A stretch of 45,378 nucleotides of DNA from Arenibacter hampyeongensis (lineage in GTDB: Bacteria; Bacteroidota; Bacteroidia; Flavobacteriales; Flavobacteriaceae): positions 1-45,378 of the forward strand of contig NZ_PIOB01000017.1 of assembly GCF_002909255.1 (NCBI RefSeq), in the 5' to 3' direction. The position numbers and the translations under genes were made by a program. The notes beneath the pieces were generated by a model that did no database searches, was not told where the DNA came from, and saw nothing but the letters and a program-made list of their open reading frames with translations. The number at the start of each line of letters is the position of its first letter. The first letter of the stretch is position 1. Below are positions 43,079 through 45,378 of the stretch, one piece after another.

Positions 43079-44650
43079 ATGGATATGAATAGGAATAAAC
43101 CGTCCTATCAGGAGTTGGAAAGAGCAATAAGTGAAGCTCATAATGTAAGTGAAGCCTTAAAATCTTCATTGGAAAGAGTTAGCGATGGGGTTGTTGTTTT
43201 CGATAAAGATTTCAACTACACTTATATAAACCCGGCAGGAGCGCAATTATTGGGCAGGACTATTGAAGATCTGATTGGGAAAAACTACTACAAAGAATAT
43301 CCTGAAGCCCATAATACTTTATTTGCAAGAGCATATAAAAAAGCTATGGAAACTCAGGAGCCTATTTATATAGAGGAACATTATGAGGCATGGGGAAAAT
43401 GGTTTACAAACAAAATATACCCTTCAAATGAAGGTATAACAATATTTTTTAATGATATAACAGAAAGTAAAAACAATGAAATACTGTTGACCAATTTAAA
43501 TGCCGAGCTTATTATTGCCAAAGAAAAAGCAGAAGATAGCGACCTTTTAAAATCGGCCTTTCTTGCAAATATGAGCCATGAGATAAGAACACCCATGAAC
43601 GGTATTCTCGGCTTTTCAAGCCTATTAAAAGAACCGAATCTTTCTGGCGAAAGTCAGCAGGAGTATGTAGCTATGATTGAGAAAAGTGGAGCACGGATGC
43701 TTAATATTATTCAGGAGATTATTGATATTTCCAGAATTGAGGCAGGGCAAATTAAAGTGAATTTTGAAGAAGTAAATGTTAATGGGATAATAGAATACGT
43801 TTATAAATTATTAAAACTTGATTCTGAACAAAAAGGTCTACAACTCTCTTTTAAAAACAGTCTCCCGGACACAGAAGTAAGGATTAAAACTGATAATGGA
43901 AAATTGCATGGAATTCTTACGAATCTGGTAAAAAACGCAATTAAATACACTGATTACGGTTCCGTAGAATTTGGATATAACATAAAAGGGGATTTCATTG
44001 AGTTTTATGTAAATGATTCCGGAATTGGAATCCCAAAAGATAAACAAAAGGCCATATTTGAAAGGTTTATGCAGGCTGATATTCGTGATATTGAAGCGAG
44101 ACAAGGAGTTGGTCTTGGATTGGCAATTGCAAAAGCATACATTGAGATGCTTGGTGGGAGCATATGGTTGGAGAGTGATGAAGGGAAAGGAACTACATTT
44201 TATTTTACTATTCTATATCATCCCGTATATGAACCGGAAACCATTGTTGGCAATGATAGCCCAACATTAAATGAGGGTAATTTAAGCGAAGGCCTCAAAA
44301 TATTGGTTGCTGAAGATGATGCAATATCACAGCACTTAATTTGCCATTTTATTAAGAAGTTTACCAAAGAGGTAGTAGTGGTCAGCTCTGGTCTTGAAGC
44401 GGTTGAAGCCTGCAAAAAAAACACAGATTTTGATTTGGTATTAATGGACATACAGATGCCCAACATGAATGGGTTGGAAGCAACCCAACAAATTCGCAAA
44501 TTCAACAATCACCTAGTTATCATTGCCCAGTCAGCTTTTGCAATGACTGGAGATAAAGAAAAGGCAATAGAACTGGGGTGCAATGATTATATTTCAAAGC
44601 CAATTAACAAACCTGAATTGCTGGCTTTAATTGAAAAGCATTTTAAATAA
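43079..44650 (+). CDS. Soluble hybrid histidine kinase (PAS-HisKA-HATPase-REC)
   Basis: A 523-residue protein without membrane segments. A helix leads to a PAS domain at about 27-135 (GVVVFDKDFNYTYINPAGAQLL). HisKA follows with H-box NMSHEIRTP and phospho-acceptor His167, then the ATPase domain with NLVKNAIKYT, DSGIGIPKD and GVGLGLAIAK. The C-terminal receiver domain (about 408-523) shows the acidic pair in VAEDDA, the phospho-acceptor Asp457 in LMDIQMPNMNGLEA and the Lys in ISKPIN. It would sense an intracellular cue through PAS and relay phosphate to its own receiver; no Hpt or response regulator gene is beside it. ATG 43079 is followed by a second ATG two codons on. Confidence 0.9.
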   Translation: MDMNRNKPSYQELERAISEAHNVSEALKSSLERVSDGVVVFDKDFNYTYINPAGAQLLGRTIEDLIGKNYYKEYPEAHNTLFARAYKKAMETQEPIYIEEHYEAWGKWFTNKIYPSNEGITIFFNDITESKNNEILLTNLNAELIIAKEKAEDSDLLKSAFLANMSHEIRTPMNGILGFSSLLKEPNLSGESQQEYVAMIEKSGARMLNIIQEIIDISRIEAGQIKVNFEEVNVNGIIEYVYKLLKLDSEQKGLQLSFKNSLPDTEVRIKTDNGKLHGILTNLVKNAIKYTDYGSVEFGYNIKGDFIEFYVNDSGIGIPKDKQKAIFERFMQADIRDIEARQGVGLGLAIAKAYIEMLGGSIWLESDEGKGTTFYFTILYHPVYEPETIVGNDSPTLNEGNLSEGLKILVAEDDAISQHLICHFIKKFTKEVVVVSSGLEAVEACKKNTDFDLVLMDIQMPNMNGLEATQQIRKFNNHLVIIAQSAFAMTGDKEKAIELGCNDYISKPINKPELLALIEKHFK

Positions 44651-45288
44651 TACTCCAATTTAAATGGCCATGGGTCAACGAAGGGAAATAAATTGGCTAT
44701 AAGACAGGATCATTAATTATTGATATAGTTATTTGAACCTCAAGGAATATAGTCCAGTTTAGTTTAAAATGATAACATTCCGCAAAGGATAGCTTCGGAT
44801 AGTGCAATAGTTCCAAATCATGTCCCTTATGGTGCATCCAATGAAATACCTCTTAGCCATTTAGACGATACGTTGCCCCATTTCCCGTAAGGGTAAAAAT
44901 CAGTTGATGGTTGAAGGATTTATAACTACTAATGCGACCACAATGGCAACATTTCTTTATCTCCAATTCCCCTTACCTTTTTTATATTTGGGAGTGAATC
45001 TTTGAAAAATATATTGATCTGGAACAAAGATTGAAGCTTTGACAATCAAAAGAACATTTATAGGATTAAAAAAAAGCTAATAATTGCGATTTTGGCGACC
45101 AATGCTTTTTGAATCCGGACTTAATTAAAGGGGACAGCCTTGTTTTAATAACCAGCGATTCCAACAGCGCATATTTTGTAATTTATTGAAAATTGCCCAC
45201 TAATTAAGGACTTGAAAAATGGAATCGGAAAAAAACTCTTTAATGGCTGATTTTTCGAATAAAAAAAGAGGGCCAATAAGCCCAGTCA
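44651..45288. other. 638-base gap at the window end, no supported gene
   Basis: No long frame is open. A 34-codon open stretch near 44769-44890 (ending ...LSHLDDTLPHFP) and a 48-codon ORF from ATG 45219, which runs through the terminator hairpin, are both judged to be chance. Because a strong terminator follows at 45289, an unannotated transcript (small RNA or tiny gene) may end there, but I cannot see its start. Confidence 0.35.
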
Positions 45289-45317
45289 TGGTCGGAAGAA
45301 ATTCCGACCATTTTTTT
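45289..45317 (+). terminator. Strong rho-independent terminator
   Basis: TGGTCGGAA (45289-45297) and TTCCGACCA (45302-45310) form a perfect 9-bp stem with a GAAA tetraloop, followed directly by seven T residues: a textbook intrinsic terminator on the plus strand. It lies 640 bases after the last clear gene, so what it terminates is not evident. Confidence 0.85.
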
Positions 45318-45378
45318 ATGTTTCAAAATGATCTAATTTCCCTTCACATTTTACGACTATCATAGCAATAGCCAAATT

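Overview
The window looks like a chromosome segment from a marine-type member of the Flavobacteriaceae (Bacteroidota). The supporting signs are AT-rich intergenic DNA, almost no Shine-Dalgarno sequences, -7 promoter boxes of the flavobacterial form TAnnTTTG in front of several genes, many lipoprotein signals, and a catabolic gene set (sulfatase, secreted esterases, beta-helix protein, Tat-exported Gfo/Idh oxidoreductases, mannitol 2-dehydrogenase) typical of polysaccharide degraders such as Zobellia, Maribacter or Arenibacter. The genus is inference. No rRNA, tRNA, CRISPR array, transposase or phage gene was seen.

Layout. 1-6.2 kb holds the 3' tail of an unknown gene, a Tat-exported alpha/beta hydrolase (minus strand), a compact operon of two tiny ORFs and an HPF/RaiA-like ribosome protein, a membrane histidine kinase and a BBE-like FAD oxidoreductase. 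6.7-13.2 kb holds a secreted barrel protein of unrecognised family, a small secreted protein, a DusC-like tRNA-dihydrouridine synthase, a small membrane protein and a sulfatase lipoprotein. 13.4-20.5 kb holds a decayed gene and then a minus-strand operon in which two closely related neutral-ceramidase-like genes flank a 1014-residue lipoprotein (beta-propeller, HEAT repeats, c-type haem domain) of the kind best known from Planctomycetes and Verrucomicrobia. 20.9-25.7 kb runs plus strand with a Tat-exported Gfo/Idh oxidoreductase, a secreted esterase and a pectate-lyase-fold protein. 25.8-30.3 kb holds an NTF2-fold lipoprotein, an NCS1-type permease directly coupled to mannitol 2-dehydrogenase, and the wreck of a short-chain dehydrogenase. 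30.5-34 kb holds an alpha/beta hydrolase, a WYL-type regulator divergent from a DinB-family gene, and a small partner protein. 34-41.4 kb holds a GH63-type glycosidase, a CE7 esterase with a second Tat-exported Gfo/Idh oxidoreductase, and a convergent sorbosone-dehydrogenase-like cytochrome c lipoprotein. 41.8-44.7 kb holds a small membrane protein, a RidA-like lipoprotein and a hybrid histidine kinase.

How the genes may work together. The same three parts appear twice within 20 kb: an exported Gfo/Idh oxidoreductase, a secreted esterase, and an outer- or periplasm-facing beta-propeller with a c-type haem. This suggests periplasmic deacylation plus oxidation of sugar-like substrates, with electrons passed to cytochrome c. 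It is not a classical polysaccharide utilisation locus, because no SusC/SusD pair is present. The permease and mannitol dehydrogenase look like a separate uptake-and-oxidation unit. Several gene remnants (8.55, 13.4, 30.0 and 41.5 kb) show that the region is turning over its catabolic genes.
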